This document shows positions 8,775 through 17,475 of a stretch of DNA of 64,000 nt, piece after piece (the first letter of the stretch is position 1; each line of letters opens with the position of its first letter). The DNA comes from Prolixibacteraceae bacterium (GTDB lineage: Bacteria; Bacteroidota; Bacteroidia; Bacteroidales; Prolixibacteraceae). A program made the position numbers and the translations under genes. The stretch lies in the NCBI GenBank assembly GCA_018648265.1, contig JABGRN010000010.1, positions 23,256 through 87,255 of the forward strand, read 5' to 3'. The notes under the pieces are model-generated. The model was not told the origin of the DNA. It did not search any database and saw nothing but the letters and a program-made list of their open reading frames with translations.

Positions 8775-10220
8775 ATGACTTCAAGAAGAAAATTTATAAA
8801 GAGATCGGCTGCAACGATTGGGGCTTTTACGATTGTCCCAGGTCATGTTCTATTTGCCAAAGATGAAATTAGAAATGCTACCGGTGAATTAGTTCAACCA
8901 AGAATTGTTGCACCAAGCGATAAAGTAAATATGGCATTTTGTGGAATTGGAAACCGTGGTGGACAGATTCTAAGAGCGCACAACGAAACCGGAATGATTA
9001 ATACAACTGTTCTGTGTGATGTGGATATGGGAGCCAAGCACACATTGAGAACTTTGGAAGCTTATCCAAAAGCAAAACAATATCAGGACTTCCGCGAAAT
9101 GTTTGAAAAATCGGCAAAAGAGTTTGATGCTGTGTGTGTCGGAACTCCTGATTTTTCGCATTTCCCAATTACAATTCTGGCCATGTCTCAAGGAAAACAT
9201 GTATATGTTGAAAAGCCATTAACCCGGACTTTTAACGAATCGGAGTTGTTGATTAAAGCTGAAAAAAAATATGGAGTTGTTACTCAGATGGGAAATCAAG
9301 GACACTCCGAGGGAAATTATTATCAATTTAAATCGTGGGTTGAAAACGGCATTATTAAAGATGTTACTAAAATTACTGCCCACATGAATGGCAAACGCCG
9401 TTGGCACGGTTTCGAAGTTAACATGAAAAATTACCCGGTTAACCCTGTTGTTCCTGAAACATTAGATTGGGACGTTTGGTTAATGACGGCGAAAAAACAC
9501 GGTTACCATGAAGATTTTGTAAACGGACAATGGCGATGTTGGTACGAACACGGGATGGGCGCACTGGGCGACTGGGGAGCTCATATTATCGATACAGCAC
9601 ATCAATTTCTTGATTTAGGAATGCCTTATGAAGTTGATCCGGTTAGAATTGAAGGACATAATAAATTGTTTTTTCCAATGGAAACCACGCTGGATTTTAA
9701 ATTTCCTAAAAGGAAAAAAATGCCGGCTTGTACAATAACATGGTACGACGGACAAAACAATATTCCACAAGTACCAGAAGGTTATGGCGAATTAGAAATT
9801 GACCCAAATATTCCGCCTGCAAGTAATGGTGTAATGCAACCTGCAAAATTAGGCGCAGGTAAAGAAATTTATGGGAAAGACCTTACTTTTAAAGGTGGTT
9901 CGCATGGAAGGACTTTGACAATTATTCCACCTGAAGCGGCAAAAGACATGGAATCTAAATTGCCAGAGGTGCCGGAAGCTCCATCAAACCATTTCGAGAA
10001 TTTCCAAAGAGCAATCCAGGGCACAGAAAAAACAAATTCCCCTTTCGAAGTATCCGGTCCTTTAAGTCAGGTTTTCTGCTTAGGAACCATTGCACAACGT
10101 TTAAACACTAAAATTAAATTTGACAGGAAAACAAAACAAATTACCAATAATAAAGTGGCAAACCAGTTACTGGAAGGAACACCACCACGCTTAGGTTGGG
10201 AACAGTTTTACAAATTGTAG
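8775..10220 (+). CDS. Tat-exported Gfo/Idh/MocA family oxidoreductase (2)
   Basis: A second, distinct 481-residue member with a Tat signal (SRRKFIKRSA). The Rossmann motif is FCGIGNRGGQ and the catalytic-domain lysine motif is VEKPLTRT, followed by MGNQGHSEGN. It is longer than the first paralogue, with an extra region near residues 330-400 before the C-terminal helices, a layout common in Bacteroidota and Planctomycetota exported members. The two differ enough in sequence to suggest different substrates or opposite directions (oxidation of the glycoside, re-reduction of the released keto sugar), which is inference. A terminal-inverted-repeat element starts 15 bases after its stop. Confidence 0.92.
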   Translation: MTSRRKFIKRSAATIGAFTIVPGHVLFAKDEIRNATGELVQPRIVAPSDKVNMAFCGIGNRGGQILRAHNETGMINTTVLCDVDMGAKHTLRTLEAYPKAKQYQDFREMFEKSAKEFDAVCVGTPDFSHFPITILAMSQGKHVYVEKPLTRTFNESELLIKAEKKYGVVTQMGNQGHSEGNYYQFKSWVENGIIKDVTKITAHMNGKRRWHGFEVNMKNYPVNPVVPETLDWDVWLMTAKKHGYHEDFVNGQWRCWYEHGMGALGDWGAHIIDTAHQFLDLGMPYEVDPVRIEGHNKLFFPMETTLDFKFPKRKKMPACTITWYDGQNNIPQVPEGYGELEIDPNIPPASNGVMQPAKLGAGKEIYGKDLTFKGGSHGRTLTIIPPEAAKDMESKLPEVPEAPSNHFENFQRAIQGTEKTNSPFEVSGPLSQVFCLGTIAQRLNTKIKFDRKTKQITNNKVANQLLEGTPPRLGWEQFYKL

Positions 10221-10235
10221 AGAAAATATTTTAAT

Positions 10236-10500
10236 AACCTGAGTTCGATTAAAAAAATATCACACAGAAAGTCGATGTTGTGCTAGATTTGGATTAAAAA
10301 AAATGAAATAATAACGGGTTATTCTGAGGTTTTTTTAATTCGAAGATAGTGCAACATAGACTTTTTCATTTAGACTTCGATAATTTTCCAATATCCTTCC
10401 TTAAATTTTCTTGAATTATCCCGATAAACCTTCAAAAATTTAAGTTGCCTATTGAAAAATTATCTAAAGCTGTGTGCATATTTTTAATCGAACTCAGGTT
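10236..10500. repeat. Family-1 inverted-repeat element, copy 1 (MITE-like, 265 bp)
   Basis: The ends are AACCTGAGTTCGATTA and its exact complement TAATCGAACTCAGGTT, and the inverted similarity continues inward through ...CACACAG to about 35 bases. The outer flanks are TTAAT on the left and AATAG on the right, as in copy 2. The interior carries no ORF. A second copy at 36736-36941 lies in the opposite orientation and shares internal blocks (TTTTTGAAGG, TCGGGATAATTC, GACTTTCTGTGT). The structure fits a non-autonomous transposable element; the transposase source is not in the window. Confidence 0.8.
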
Positions 10501-10513
10501 AATAGATTAGAAG

Positions 10514-10548
10514 ACTCCTTGATAAAAATTATCAGGGAGTTTTTTTTA
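10514..10548 (+). terminator. Rho-independent terminator downstream of oxidoreductase 2
   Basis: ACTCCTTGATAA pairs with TTATCAGGGAGT and is followed by a run of eight T. It lies just outside the family-1 element, so the element appears to have landed between the gene and its original terminator. Confidence 0.75.
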
Positions 10549-10602
10549 TTTCTATTTTTACTAGATTATTATTTAACTTTTCTAAAATATCAAACTTAAA
10601 TT

Positions 10603-11883
10603 ATGAAAACTAAAATATTTTTTTCATTTCTTTTTGTGCTATTTATTTCTGTTCAAATTTTTGCACAGCCACGTCGCGAACTGGTTAAAGTTATTGTAAC
10701 TCCCGATAAAACTGATTGGACATACAAAACCGGAGAAAGGGCTGAATTTTCAATTTCAGTTATAAAAAATAATGTAAGATTAGATGGAATTGAAGTAAAC
10801 TATAAAATTCAACCAGAAAAAGTAGAAGTTTGGGATGAAGGTAAAATCACCTTAAAAAAAGGGACTGCAACAATAAAAGCGAAAAAATTTAAAGAGCCCG
10901 GTTTCCTTCGATGTCACGCTTCGGTTGAAGTTGATGGAAAAACCTACACGTCGTATGCCACGGCAGGTTTTTCACCTGAAAAGATTGAACCAACCACAAC
11001 TTTACCCGAAGATTTTGAGGAGTTTTGGAATAATGGAAAAGAAGAACTTTCTAAAGTTGCTATAAATCAGGTTATGACTTTGATGCCCGAAAGATGCACG
11101 GATAAAGTGGATGTATATCATGTAAGCATCAATAACATTAAAGGGAAAATTTACGGGATTTTATGCAAACCCAAAAAGGAAGGAAAATATCCGGCTATTT
11201 TACATGTTCCTGGGGCCGGAATTCGTCCTTACTACGGTGATGTCTGGGAAGCCGAAGCAGGTTTTGTTTCATTTACCATTGGAATTCATGGTATTCCTGT
11301 AAACCTGGATCCTGTTGTTTACAACGATTTAATGCAGGGTGCTTTAAACGGATACTGGACTACAAATATGGATGACAAAGATAATTACTATTACAAACGG
11401 GTTTATCTGGGATGTGTTCGAGCGGTTGATTTTATCGAAACCCTTGATTGTTTTGATGGCGAAAATATTGGCGTAACCGGTGGAAGTCAGGGTGGTGCGC
11501 TTTCAATTGTCACAGCCGGTTTGGACGATCGGATTGATTACCTCGCAGCATTTTATCCGGCATTGTCCGACTTTACCGGATTTTTGCATGAAAGAGCTGG
11601 CGGCTGGCCACAAATTTTTAGAAACGATTACACCAACAAACCTGAAAAAATTGAAACCTCGAAATATTACGATGTTGTTAACTTCGCTCGTTTTGTTCAA
11701 GTTCCGGGTTGGTACAGTTGGGGATACAACGATAATGTTTGTCCGCCAACTTCAACTTATGCTGCTTACAATGTAATTCAAGCTGAAAAAGAATTGCATA
11801 TTTTTCAGGAAACGCAACATTGGACTTTCCCAGAACAGCACGAATTAAAAAATGATTGGCTATTTGAGAAACTTAAAAAGTAA
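10603..11883 (+). CDS. Secreted CE7-type acetyl (xylan) esterase
   Basis: The 426-residue protein has a Sec signal peptide ending at FAQP. An N-terminal beta-sandwich (about residues 22-125) precedes an alpha/beta hydrolase of the AXE1/CE7 family. Catalytic residues are visible as Ser295 in GGSQGG, Asp377 in YNDNVCPP and His406 in TQHWTFPEQ. CE7 enzymes remove acetyl groups from xylo-oligosaccharides and other small acetylated sugars. Here it would unmask hydroxyls before oxidation. The next gene (ApbE-like) starts immediately after the stop codon with no gap, indicating one transcript. Confidence 0.9.
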   Translation: MKTKIFFSFLFVLFISVQIFAQPRRELVKVIVTPDKTDWTYKTGERAEFSISVIKNNVRLDGIEVNYKIQPEKVEVWDEGKITLKKGTATIKAKKFKEPGFLRCHASVEVDGKTYTSYATAGFSPEKIEPTTTLPEDFEEFWNNGKEELSKVAINQVMTLMPERCTDKVDVYHVSINNIKGKIYGILCKPKKEGKYPAILHVPGAGIRPYYGDVWEAEAGFVSFTIGIHGIPVNLDPVVYNDLMQGALNGYWTTNMDDKDNYYYKRVYLGCVRAVDFIETLDCFDGENIGVTGGSQGGALSIVTAGLDDRIDYLAAFYPALSDFTGFLHERAGGWPQIFRNDYTNKPEKIETSKYYDVVNFARFVQVPGWYSWGYNDNVCPPTSTYAAYNVIQAEKELHIFQETQHWTFPEQHELKNDWLFEKLKK

Positions 11884-12804
11884 ATGAGCGAACAACCAAT
11901 TTTTAACGACTCTTTTTTTGCCATGGGAACCCGCTGCGATGTTGTATTTTTAAATATCGAACAGGAATTTGGTGAGCAAATATTCCATCTTATAAAAAAT
12001 GAGGTGACACATTTAGAGCATCGGATGAGTCGTTTTATACCTGATTCTCCTTTATCGGAATTAAATAAAGCCGGTAAAAATGAATGGATTCCAGTAACCG
12101 ATGATTTATGGAATATCCTGACCATCTGTTTCGATTTTTATCAAATGAGTAACGGGGCTTTTGATATTACCGCTGCACCAATAATCAAGCTTTGGAAAAG
12201 TAATAAACCTCCTACTAAAGATGAAATTGAAAAGGCAAAACAAATTAGTGGTTTTGATAAAGTGGAATTTGATTTTGAAAACCAGAAGATAAAATTTAAG
12301 ACTGATGGGCTTGAATTCGATTTGGGTGCAATTGGAAAAGGGCTTGCTCTTGATTCAATAAAACCAATAATTTTGAAACAAGGTATTGAAAACGGAATTA
12401 TTAGTTTTGGCGAAAGTTCAATTTTAGCTTTGGGTAAACATTCGAATGGAAAAAACTGGCCTCTGGGTATAAGAAATATGTACAATTTTAATAAATTTGT
12501 TCACGTTTTTTCAACCAGTAACGAAACCATTACAACGTCAGCTACAATTTTAAATACCGATGATGGGGGCGTTAAAAAAAGAAAACACATTATTAGTCCT
12601 GTTTCAGGATTACCGGTGGAAGTGAACAAAGCAGTATCAATAAAATCAGAATCAGCAACCTTGGGAGAGTTTTTATCGACAAGCTTTTTAATACTACCAG
12701 AAAACGATAAAATAATCCTATCCGAAAAACTAAAAAAGATTGAAATTTTGGAGGTGGAATATTTAGATGACAACAACTTTAAATCAAAATTAACAATACT
12801 TTAA
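11884..12804 (+). CDS. Divergent ApbE-like FAD:protein FMN transferase
   Basis: The 306-residue protein is recognisably ApbE: FFAMGT near the N-terminus, the helix pair VTHLEHRMSRF, GAIGKGLALD, and HIISPVSGLPV near the C-terminus. ApbE attaches FMN to Thr/Ser of envelope electron-transfer proteins. Departures from the usual family are clear: there is no signal peptide or lipobox, the Asp of HIIDP is Ser, the GGN motif reads SFGES, and the metal-binding Asp of the DALAT motif is Glu (GEFLST). It may be active with altered metal binding, or have a changed role. It sits between the esterase (0-base gap) and a Tat oxidoreductase (8-base gap). Confidence 0.8.
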   Translation: MSEQPIFNDSFFAMGTRCDVVFLNIEQEFGEQIFHLIKNEVTHLEHRMSRFIPDSPLSELNKAGKNEWIPVTDDLWNILTICFDFYQMSNGAFDITAAPIIKLWKSNKPPTKDEIEKAKQISGFDKVEFDFENQKIKFKTDGLEFDLGAIGKGLALDSIKPIILKQGIENGIISFGESSILALGKHSNGKNWPLGIRNMYNFNKFVHVFSTSNETITTSATILNTDDGGVKKRKHIISPVSGLPVEVNKAVSIKSESATLGEFLSTSFLILPENDKIILSEKLKKIEILEVEYLDDNNFKSKLTIL

Positions 12805-12812
12805 AATAGATT

Positions 12813-14090
12813 ATGGAATCAAAGATCAAAAATAGAAGGGATTTTTTAAAAGAGATGGGAGTTTATGCCAGTTCTACTGCATTCCTTGCTTCAATTCCCT
12901 GGTTAGATGCTTTTGCACAAGAAAATGGAAAAAATGTTGCAGCGTCAGATCGGGTACGAATAGCGGTTATTGGTGTAGGTAGCAGGGGCAGAGCTTTGTT
13001 AATGAATTTGCAACAAGTTGAAAATGTTGAAATTGTTGCAGTTTGCGATAACTACGAACCACATTATTCGCGCGCAATTGAATTAACCGATGGTAAGGCA
13101 AAAGCTTTTTACGATCATAAAAAAATGATCGACGCGGTAAAAGATATCGATGCAGTGGTAGTTGCCACTCCTCTGCACGAACATGCCCATATTGTTGTTG
13201 ATTGCCTGAATGCAGATATCCACGTGTTCTGCGAAAAAGCAATGGCACGAACACTCGTGGATACAAAATTAATGGCAGACACTGCAATTGCAAAGGGGAA
13301 AATTTTGCAAATCGGACAACAACGTTTATTTAACCCTGTTTATTTAAATGCATTGGAAAGAGTCAGGGCAGGCGAAATCGGGCAGATTACCCAGGTGCGT
13401 GCTTATTGGCACCGCAATGCAGACTGGCGTCGTCCGGTTCCAAGCCCGGAATTGGAACGTAAAATAAATTGGCGGATGTACAACGAGTATTCCGGTGGTT
13501 TAATGACCGAATTGGCGGCTCACCAGGTTCAGGTTGCTAACTGGTATATCGACAAAGTTCCTACACAGGTTATGGGATCCGGAAGTATCTGCTTTTGGAA
13601 AGATGGTCGCGAAGTTTACGATCACGTTGCACTGGTTTACGATTATCCCGATGGATCAAAATGTACCTACGATTCGATGATTGCCAACAAACATCATGGT
13701 TTGGAAGAACAAATTATGGGAAACCTTGGTACAATCGAACCGGAAATAAACCGTATTTATTCTGAGAATCCACCTCAGGCTCCGGGGATTCGTCAGTTGG
13801 TTCACGACATCGAATCTAGTATTTTCGATGTAATACCAATTGGAGGTGCAACTTGGATACCGGAAACGGCGGTTCAATATCGTGGCGATGTTATTGCTCC
13901 TTATGAAAATAACGATAGTTTTTTGCAATTTGTTGGTTTCGCAAAAGCTGTAAAAAATAATAAACCTTACCCTAATTTGTTGCGCGAAGGATATCATGCT
14001 ACCATTGCCGTGTTGTTGGGATTGCAAGCGATGGATACCAACGAAATAGTTGCCTGGCCCGCTGAATACGTTATGGAAAAGGATGTATAG
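12813..14090 (+). CDS. Tat-exported Gfo/Idh/MocA family oxidoreductase (3)
   Basis: The third member is 425 residues with a Tat signal (NRRDFLKEMG). The Rossmann motif is VIGVGSRGRA, the usual EKP lysine motif reads CEKAMART, and IGQQRLFNPVY follows. The Pro to Ala change in EKP is unusual but keeps the lysine. It is closest in layout to the exported oxidoreductases that accompany DUF1080 and PmoA-like genes. It probably acts in the periplasm with pre-bound NAD(P). It follows the ApbE-like gene by 8 bases, and a small membrane protein and a PmoA-like gene follow. Confidence 0.92.
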   Translation: MESKIKNRRDFLKEMGVYASSTAFLASIPWLDAFAQENGKNVAASDRVRIAVIGVGSRGRALLMNLQQVENVEIVAVCDNYEPHYSRAIELTDGKAKAFYDHKKMIDAVKDIDAVVVATPLHEHAHIVVDCLNADIHVFCEKAMARTLVDTKLMADTAIAKGKILQIGQQRLFNPVYLNALERVRAGEIGQITQVRAYWHRNADWRRPVPSPELERKINWRMYNEYSGGLMTELAAHQVQVANWYIDKVPTQVMGSGSICFWKDGREVYDHVALVYDYPDGSKCTYDSMIANKHHGLEEQIMGNLGTIEPEINRIYSENPPQAPGIRQLVHDIESSIFDVIPIGGATWIPETAVQYRGDVIAPYENNDSFLQFVGFAKAVKNNKPYPNLLREGYHATIAVLLGLQAMDTNEIVAWPAEYVMEKDV

Positions 14091-14136
14091 AAAAGGGTAA
14101 ATTTTAAATACTAAATCAGCAAAAAAAAAGATTATA

Positions 14137-14373
14137 ATGAAAGATATAACAATTACCGGTTCAAGGATAAAAAAAGAAATAATCATTGCAGTGGTCAGTC
14201 TTCTCGCTGCGATAATTTTAAATATATTCTCAATCGCAAAGTTTAAAACCGACTGGAGCGAATTATTTGGTCAACTCCATGTTGTGATTCTGGTTGCCAT
14301 CGCAATTTATATTTTGGTATTAATTTTCAGGTTGATATTTTGGGGAATTGCCGGTTTGATTCAAAAAAAATAG
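14137..14373 (+). CDS. Small inner-membrane protein with two transmembrane helices
   Basis: This 78-residue protein has hydrophobic segments at about 15-33 and 46-71 joined by a polar loop (SIAKFKTDWSELFGQLH). The N-terminus is basic. I do not recognise a family. Its gene lies 46 bases after oxidoreductase 3 and 4 bases before the PmoA-like gene, so it is very probably expressed with them. It has no cysteine, no heme motif and no flavinylation motif that I can see. A membrane-tethering or redox-partner role for the exported enzymes is only a guess. Confidence 0.7.
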   Translation: MKDITITGSRIKKEIIIAVVSLLAAIILNIFSIAKFKTDWSELFGQLHVVILVAIAIYILVLIFRLIFWGIAGLIQKK

Positions 14374-14377
14374 AAAT

Positions 14378-15292
14378 ATGAATCGACTTATCTGGTTTTT
14401 ATTTTTTGTGATATTAGGGGTTTCAGTAAACGCCCAGGTTAAAATGCAAAAGTCGGAGGGCGGTTTGATTTTTACCGAGGGAAATGAAAATATTTTGTTT
14501 TACCAGATTGAACCCAAAAATCACGAAGGTGAATACGAACGTTGCAATTATATTCATCCGCTTTGGGGAATTGATGGGACGGTTTTAACTGAAGACTTCC
14601 CTGCTGACCATTTGCACCACCGTGGTATTTTCTGGACCTGGCACCAGGTTTGGGTTGGAGAGCAACGAATTGGCGATCCCTGGGAAATAAAAGAATTTGA
14701 CCAGGAAATAACAGATGTAGAATATTCAGCCAGGAAAAATGGGACTGCGATTTTAAAAACCGAAGTTGATTGGAAATCGGACAAATGGAAAAAACAAGGT
14801 GAAAAAATTCCTTACCTAAAAGAAAATACAACAATAACGATTCATCCAAAATCTGATAATTACAGAAAAATTGATTTTGAAATTCAATTGCTGGCCATGG
14901 CAGAAAACCTAAGAATTGGAGGTTCAGAAGATGTAAAAGGTTACAGTGGTTTTTCCGTTCGAATGGTTTTGCCCAACGATGTTCTTTTCACCGGACCAGA
15001 AGGAGAAATCGAGCCGCAAAATACAGCGGTTGAATCGCTTGATTATGTAAATGTTTCAGGTAGTTTATTGGAAAATGATAAAAAAGGTGGAATTGTAATG
15101 ATGGACAATCCGGAAAACCCGGGTTATCCGCAATCGTGGATTCTCAGAAAACAAAGGAGTATGCAAAATGCCGCTTATCCGGGAAATAAAACAATTGCTG
15201 TGTCAACCACAAAACCACTTATCTTAAAATATTCGTTGCTGGTTTATTCCGGAAAAATGAGTGATAAAAAGATTCAAAAAATAATAAAATAA
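14378..15292 (+). CDS. Secreted PmoA-like family protein (DUF6807)
   Basis: The 304-residue protein has a Sec signal ending near VNAQV. The body matches the PmoA/DUF6807 family, with the characteristic HPLWGIDGTVLTEDFPADHLHHRGIF-like block at about residues 60-88 (His-rich) and a C-terminal strand region. Despite its old label as a methane oxygenase it is unrelated to methane oxidation in these genomes and typically sits in polysaccharide utilisation or keto-sugar loci. A beta-sandwich binding or sugar-modifying role is assumed. Start chosen at the ATG 4 bases past the preceding gene. It closes the plus-strand run. Confidence 0.85.
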   Translation: MNRLIWFLFFVILGVSVNAQVKMQKSEGGLIFTEGNENILFYQIEPKNHEGEYERCNYIHPLWGIDGTVLTEDFPADHLHHRGIFWTWHQVWVGEQRIGDPWEIKEFDQEITDVEYSARKNGTAILKTEVDWKSDKWKKQGEKIPYLKENTTITIHPKSDNYRKIDFEIQLLAMAENLRIGGSEDVKGYSGFSVRMVLPNDVLFTGPEGEIEPQNTAVESLDYVNVSGSLLENDKKGGIVMMDNPENPGYPQSWILRKQRSMQNAAYPGNKTIAVSTTKPLILKYSLLVYSGKMSDKKIQKIIK

Positions 15293-15331
15293 CTTAGGGG
15301 TTTTAGTACTTGGTTTTGTTATGAATTAAAT

Positions 15332-15733
15332 CTATTTCCCACAAATTTCGGTTAAAACGCCCAACGTCGATTTCGGGTGAAGAAAACCAATATTTAATCC
15401 TTCTGCACCTTTTCTGGCCGTTTTGTCGATCAAACGAACGCCTTTTTCTTCCAATTCGTTTAGCGAATTATTAACATTGTCAACCGCAAATGCCAGGTGA
15501 TGAACACCGGGTCCTTTTTTTTCAATAAATCTTCCAATTGGCCCCTCCGGATCGGTCGATTCGAGCAATTCAATTTTTGTTTGCCCAACCATAAAAAAAG
15601 CGGTTTTTACTTTCTGATCTGAAACCTCTTCAACAGCGTAACATTTCATCCCAAATGTATTTTCGTAAAAAGGGATTGCTTCATCCAAACTGGTAACCGC
15701 TATTCCAATGTGTTCAATATGAGAAATATTCAT
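15332..15733 (-). CDS. mce: Methylmalonyl-CoA epimerase
   Basis: The protein has 133 residues, normal for the family, in the vicinal oxygen chelate fold. Likely metal ligands are His8 in HIEHIGIAV, the His of GVHHLAFAV and the Glu of GVLTEICGK. It interconverts (2R)- and (2S)-methylmalonyl-CoA, the link between propionyl-CoA carboxylation and methylmalonyl-CoA mutase in propionate formation or use. It is cytoplasmic. The CoA-transferase gene lies just upstream on the same strand (61-base gap), so the two probably form an operon in succinate/propionate metabolism. Confidence 0.95.
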   Translation of the reverse strand: MNISHIEHIGIAVTSLDEAIPFYENTFGMKCYAVEEVSDQKVKTAFFMVGQTKIELLESTDPEGPIGRFIEKKGPGVHHLAFAVDNVNNSLNELEEKGVRLIDKTARKGAEGLNIGFLHPKSTLGVLTEICGK

Positions 15734-15794
15734 TTTTGTTTAAATTATTTTGTCAAAAATAGATTAGAAATTGGTTTGTAATATTCGTCATGTT

Positions 15795-17105
15795 TTACTC
15801 CTCGTCCCAAACAAAATGGAAATGAGGGCCGAACCTGTCAAAAGCCGCTTTGTCCAATTCTTCCTGATGATCGGGGTGCGAAATCGAAATAATAAGTTTT
15901 GCACGGTCTTGCAAACTCCTTCCATAAAGATTAACAGCTCCGTATTCAGTAACCAGCCAGTGGATGTTTGCACGTGTACTGACAACACCTGCGCCGGGAG
16001 TTAGGATGGGTGCGATTTTGCTAATTCCTTTTTTGGTAATTGACGGAATTGCAATAATTGGTTTTCCACCTTTACTAAGCGACGCGCCTCTTAAAAAGTC
16101 GATTTGGCCACCAACACCCGAATAAAATTTCGTACCAATTGAATCGGCACAAACCTGACCCGTAATATCAATTTGCAGCGCAGAATTTATTGCCGTTACT
16201 TTTGGGTTTGTTGCAATAATATTCACCCGGTTAGTATATTTTACATCTTGCATAGCTACGCCGGGATTGTCGTCAACAAAATCGTAAAGTCTTTTTGTGC
16301 CCATCAAAAAAGTAGCCACCATCCTGCCAATGTCGATGGCTTTATTTTTACCGTTAACAACACCTTTGTCAACCAGTGGCAAAATTCCATCGGCAAACAT
16401 TTCAGAATGTACGCCAAGATCTTTATGATTCCCCAGCATCGTTAAAACAGCGTTTGGAATTGCCCCAATCCCCATTTGCAGGGTTGCCCCGTCTTCAACC
16501 AATTCTGCTACGTACCTTCCAATTTTACGGTCATTGTCAGAAATTGGTCCGGGATCAGCAGTTATCAACGGACTGTCGTCTTCAATAAAAAGATCAATTT
16601 CGTTGATATGAATCATCGCATCGCCAAAAGCACGCGGCACATTTGGATTTACTATTGCAATTACCGTATCGGCTTTTTCAACTGCGGCAAGAGTCGCCTC
16701 AACCGAAGTTCCCAGTGAAACATACCCAAATTTATCGGGAACAGAAACCTGAATCATGGCAACATTCACTTTTAAATGTCCCTCACGGATTAATCGTTGT
16801 GTTTCGTGAAGGAAAACCGGGATATAATCAGCGTAACCGGCTTGTGTTTGTTTCCTGACATTTCCGCCTACAAAAAAAGATTCAAGCAGAAAAATTCCTT
16901 CAAATTCCTTATCGGCGTATGGTGCTGGCCCTTCGGTATGAATGTGCTGGATGCGGACATTCCTGAACTCCTTATTTCGCCCCCTGTCGCACAACGCATT
17001 TATTAACGGGTGAGGCGTTACCGCAACACTGTGCAAATGGATTCGGTCGTTTGATTTTACAACTTTTACAGCTTCTGCAGCAGTAATATATTTAATGTTT
17101 TTCAT
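15795..17105 (-). CDS. Acetyl-CoA hydrolase/transferase family CoA-transferase
   Basis: I prefer the ATG at 17105 (436 residues, MKNIKYITAAEAV), since an in-frame start 13 codons upstream adds a tail not typical of the family. It resembles the 4-hydroxybutyrate/succinate CoA-transferase group: MGIGAIPNAV marks the CoA-binding region, and Glu235 in GVHSEMFADG is the expected catalytic glutamate that forms the CoA thioester. It moves CoA between acyl-CoA and a carboxylate such as acetate, propionate or succinate. With mce downstream, propionyl-CoA:succinate CoA transfer is a reasonable role, not proven. Cytoplasmic. Confidence 0.9.
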   Translation of the reverse strand: MKNIKYITAAEAVKVVKSNDRIHLHSVAVTPHPLINALCDRGRNKEFRNVRIQHIHTEGPAPYADKEFEGIFLLESFFVGGNVRKQTQAGYADYIPVFLHETQRLIREGHLKVNVAMIQVSVPDKFGYVSLGTSVEATLAAVEKADTVIAIVNPNVPRAFGDAMIHINEIDLFIEDDSPLITADPGPISDNDRKIGRYVAELVEDGATLQMGIGAIPNAVLTMLGNHKDLGVHSEMFADGILPLVDKGVVNGKNKAIDIGRMVATFLMGTKRLYDFVDDNPGVAMQDVKYTNRVNIIATNPKVTAINSALQIDITGQVCADSIGTKFYSGVGGQIDFLRGASLSKGGKPIIAIPSITKKGISKIAPILTPGAGVVSTRANIHWLVTEYGAVNLYGRSLQDRAKLIISISHPDHQEELDKAAFDRFGPHFHFVWDEE

Positions 17106-17475
17106 GCTTTTTTGATTAAAAATCAGCTTCTTAATTTGCCGCAAATATAAATATTAAATCTGTCTTCTAACTTTCTGTTATCGGAAGTACAAATTTGAAT
17201 GCATTTATAAATATCGCGCAAAGTGTAATATTAATTTGTAGGATAGACTTAAAGATCGTAACTTGAATACATTCGGAAATAAATTTTTATTTTATTGTTA
17301 ATTCCTGATTCACAGCATTTTCGTTCATTTAATAAAATCTTAATTTCAGAATAACAATTCCAAAACTTCCGAAAACATATATAAATGCTTCTCAAAAATA
17401 TAGTATGAAAATCCTAATTCCCCAATATTTAAAACAAAAATTATTAATAGAATATTAACCTCAATAAAAATTGTT
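17106..17475. other. Divergent intergenic region, AT-rich
   Basis: This stretch separates the minus-strand CoA-transferase from the plus-strand lamin-tail protein and must hold both promoters. I see no ORF, strong hairpin or repeat in it. Confidence 0.5.
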
